A stretch of 64,000 nucleotides of DNA, taken from positions 5,084,001 to 5,148,000 of the forward strand of contig NZ_CP021080.1 in the NCBI RefSeq assembly GCF_000802245.2, in the 5' to 3' direction. How positions within the stretch are numbered: position 1 is the first letter of the stretch; each line of letters begins with the position of its first letter. The stretch comes from Streptomyces pluripotens (lineage in GTDB: Bacteria; Actinomycetota; Actinomycetes; Streptomycetales; Streptomycetaceae). The notes beneath the pieces are model-generated. The model was not told where the DNA came from, ran no database searches, and worked only from the letters and a program-made list of their open reading frames with translations. Position numbers and translations under genes: made by a program. This document shows, in pieces, positions 62,788-64,000 of the stretch.

Positions 62788-64000
62788 ATGTCGGTCACCA
62801 CTTTCCACGAGACCGATGTCCTGCGGCGGCAGGACCCGGAACTGGCCGAGATCCTGCTCGGGGAGTTGGCTCGGCAGTCGACGACGCTCCAGCTGATCGC
62901 CGCCGAGAACTTCACCTCGCCCGCCGTCCTCGCTGCCCTCGGTTCACCGCTCGCCAACAAGTACGCCGAGGGCTACCCGGGCGCCAGGTACCACGGCGGC
63001 TGCGAAATCGTGGACATGGCCGAGCGCCTGGCGATCGAGCGGGCCAAGACGCTCTTCGGCGCCGAGCACGCCAATGTCCAGCCCCATTCGGGCTCCTCCG
63101 CTGTCCTGGCCGCCTATGCGGTCCTGCTGCGGCCCGGCGACACCGTCCTCGCCCTCGGACTGCCGTACGGTGGCCACCTCACCCACGGCTCGCCGGCGAA
63201 CTTCTCCGGGCGCTGGTTCGACTTCGTCGGCTACGGCGTCGACGCCGAGACCGGGCTGGTCGACCACGACCAGGTGCGCCACCTGGCCCGCAACCACCGG
63301 CCCAAGGCCATCGTCTGCGGCTCGATCTCCTACCCCCGCCATGTCGACTACGCCTTCTTCCGCGAGGTCGCCGATGAGGTCGGGGCCTATCTGATCGCGG
63401 ACGCCGCCCACCCGATCGGCCTGGTCGCCGGGGGAGCGGCACCCAGCCCGGTGCCGTACGCGGACATCGTCTGCGCGACCACCCACAAGGTGCTGCGCGG
63501 GCCGCGCGGCGGAATGATCCTGTGCGGTGCGGAGCTGGCCGAGCGCGTCGACCGTGCGGTCTTCCCGTTCACCCAGGGGGGTGCCCAGATGCACACCATC
63601 GCCGCCAAGGCCGTGGCCTTCGGCGAGGCGGCGGCACCGGCGTTCGGCGTGTACGCCCATCACGTGGTCGCCAATGCGCGGGTCCTCGCCGCTCATCTGG
63701 CCGCCGAGGGGCTCACCATCACCACCGGCGGTACGGACACCCACCTGATCACCGCTGACCCGGCTCCGCTGGGCGTGGACGGCCGTACCGCGCGCGGCCG
63801 GCTCCTCGCGGCCGGCCTGGTGCTGGACTGCTGTGCTCTGCCGCACGGCGACGGCCGCGGTCTGCGGCTGGGCACGGCCGCGGTGACTACGCAGGGCATG
63901 GGAGAGCCGGAGATGGAGCGGATCGCCGCGCTGCTGGCAGCCGTGCTGAAGGAGGAGCGAGATCCGGCCGGGGCGCGGGAAGAGGTACGCGAGCTGACCG
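62788..64000 (+). CDS. glyA: Serine hydroxymethyltransferase (3' end outside window)
   Basis: 404 codons visible from ATG 62788, nearly full length for the family (about 420). LQLIAAENFTSPAVL, NKYAEGYPGARYHGGCE, VQPHSGSSAVLAAY and the PLP Lys in TTHKVLRGPRGG. Interconverts serine and glycine with tetrahydrofolate. The PLP-Asp region reads LIADAAHPIGLVAGG instead of the more usual VDMAHIAGL, as in a divergent actinobacterial second copy. Confidence 0.94.
   Translation, partial: MSVTTFHETDVLRRQDPELAEILLGELARQSTTLQLIAAENFTSPAVLAALGSPLANKYAEGYPGARYHGGCEIVDMAERLAIERAKTLFGAEHANVQPHSGSSAVLAAYAVLLRPGDTVLALGLPYGGHLTHGSPANFSGRWFDFVGYGVDAETGLVDHDQVRHLARNHRPKAIVCGSISYPRHVDYAFFREVADEVGAYLIADAAHPIGLVAGGAAPSPVPYADIVCATTHKVLRGPRGGMILCGAELAERVDRAVFPFTQGGAQMHTIAAKAVAFGEAAAPAFGVYAHHVVANARVLAAHLAAEGLTITTGGTDTHLITADPAPLGVDGRTARGRLLAAGLVLDCCALPHGDGRGLRLGTAAVTTQGMGEPEMERIAALLAAVLKEERDPAGAREEVRELT

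Overview
The window is high-GC actinobacterial DNA, almost certainly Streptomyces. The right third (about 47.25-64 kb) has the gene order tRNA-Arg, response regulator, ArgRS-like DALR protein, lysA, hom, thrC, thrB, rho, LCP protein, rpmE, prfA, prmC, threonylcarbamoyl-AMP synthase, phosphatase-like protein, glyA, which I recognise as the conserved Streptomyces core arrangement. The left two thirds (1-47.2 kb) is an accessory island ending at the tRNA-Arg(CCG) gene. It carries a (broken) large serine recombinase, a type IV secretion-like conjugation cluster and a dense set of insertion sequences.

Layout of the island. 1-2773 is the right part of an IS3-family element whose transposase gene is split by a group II intron; an identical complete copy lies at 34898-38404 in the same orientation. 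3294-4813 and 23384-24903 are two inverted copies of a second IS3-family element; they bracket an unknown 929-aa gene, a NUDIX hydrolase, a WD40 protein and a conjugation module (11275-22831). That module reads, on the minus strand, ParA-like ATPase, small VirB2-like membrane protein, TcpC/VirB8-like protein, VirB6-like protein, SCO6880-family protein, VirB4-like ATPase, VirD4/TraG-like coupling ATPase and a small protein; a VirB1-like transglycosylase/NlpC-P60 hydrolase diverges from it. No relaxase or replication gene is visible, so the element probably continues to the left.

From 25953 to 30923 is a tightly overlapping four-gene operon: SAM methyltransferase, a HEPN-NACHT-FGE-sulfatase protein, a cold-shock-domain-like small protein and a CorA-like protein with two C-terminal membrane segments. 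Every junction overlaps by 4 bp. This is the strongest candidate for a poorly described conflict/defence system. A second candidate set (31005-41890) has a HerA-like ATPase, two unknown proteins and a divergent pair of DNA-methyltransferase-like genes. Two of its genes have been split by insertion sequences with exact target duplications (GTT and a 10-bp repeat).

The recombinase gene is split by an ISAs1-like element that is itself split by an IS110-like element. Removing the insertions and one copy of each target duplication restores the recombinase, HerA-like and 34.6-kb genes exactly, and removing the intron at the predicted splice sites restores the IS3 transposase. The island has therefore been heavily hit by transposition since it arrived and may no longer be able to excise. 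The core region to the right is intact: lysine/threonine biosynthesis (lysA-hom-thrC-thrB), transcription termination (rho), cell-wall polymer ligation (LCP), and a translation set (rpmE, prfA, prmC and tRNA t6A synthesis).
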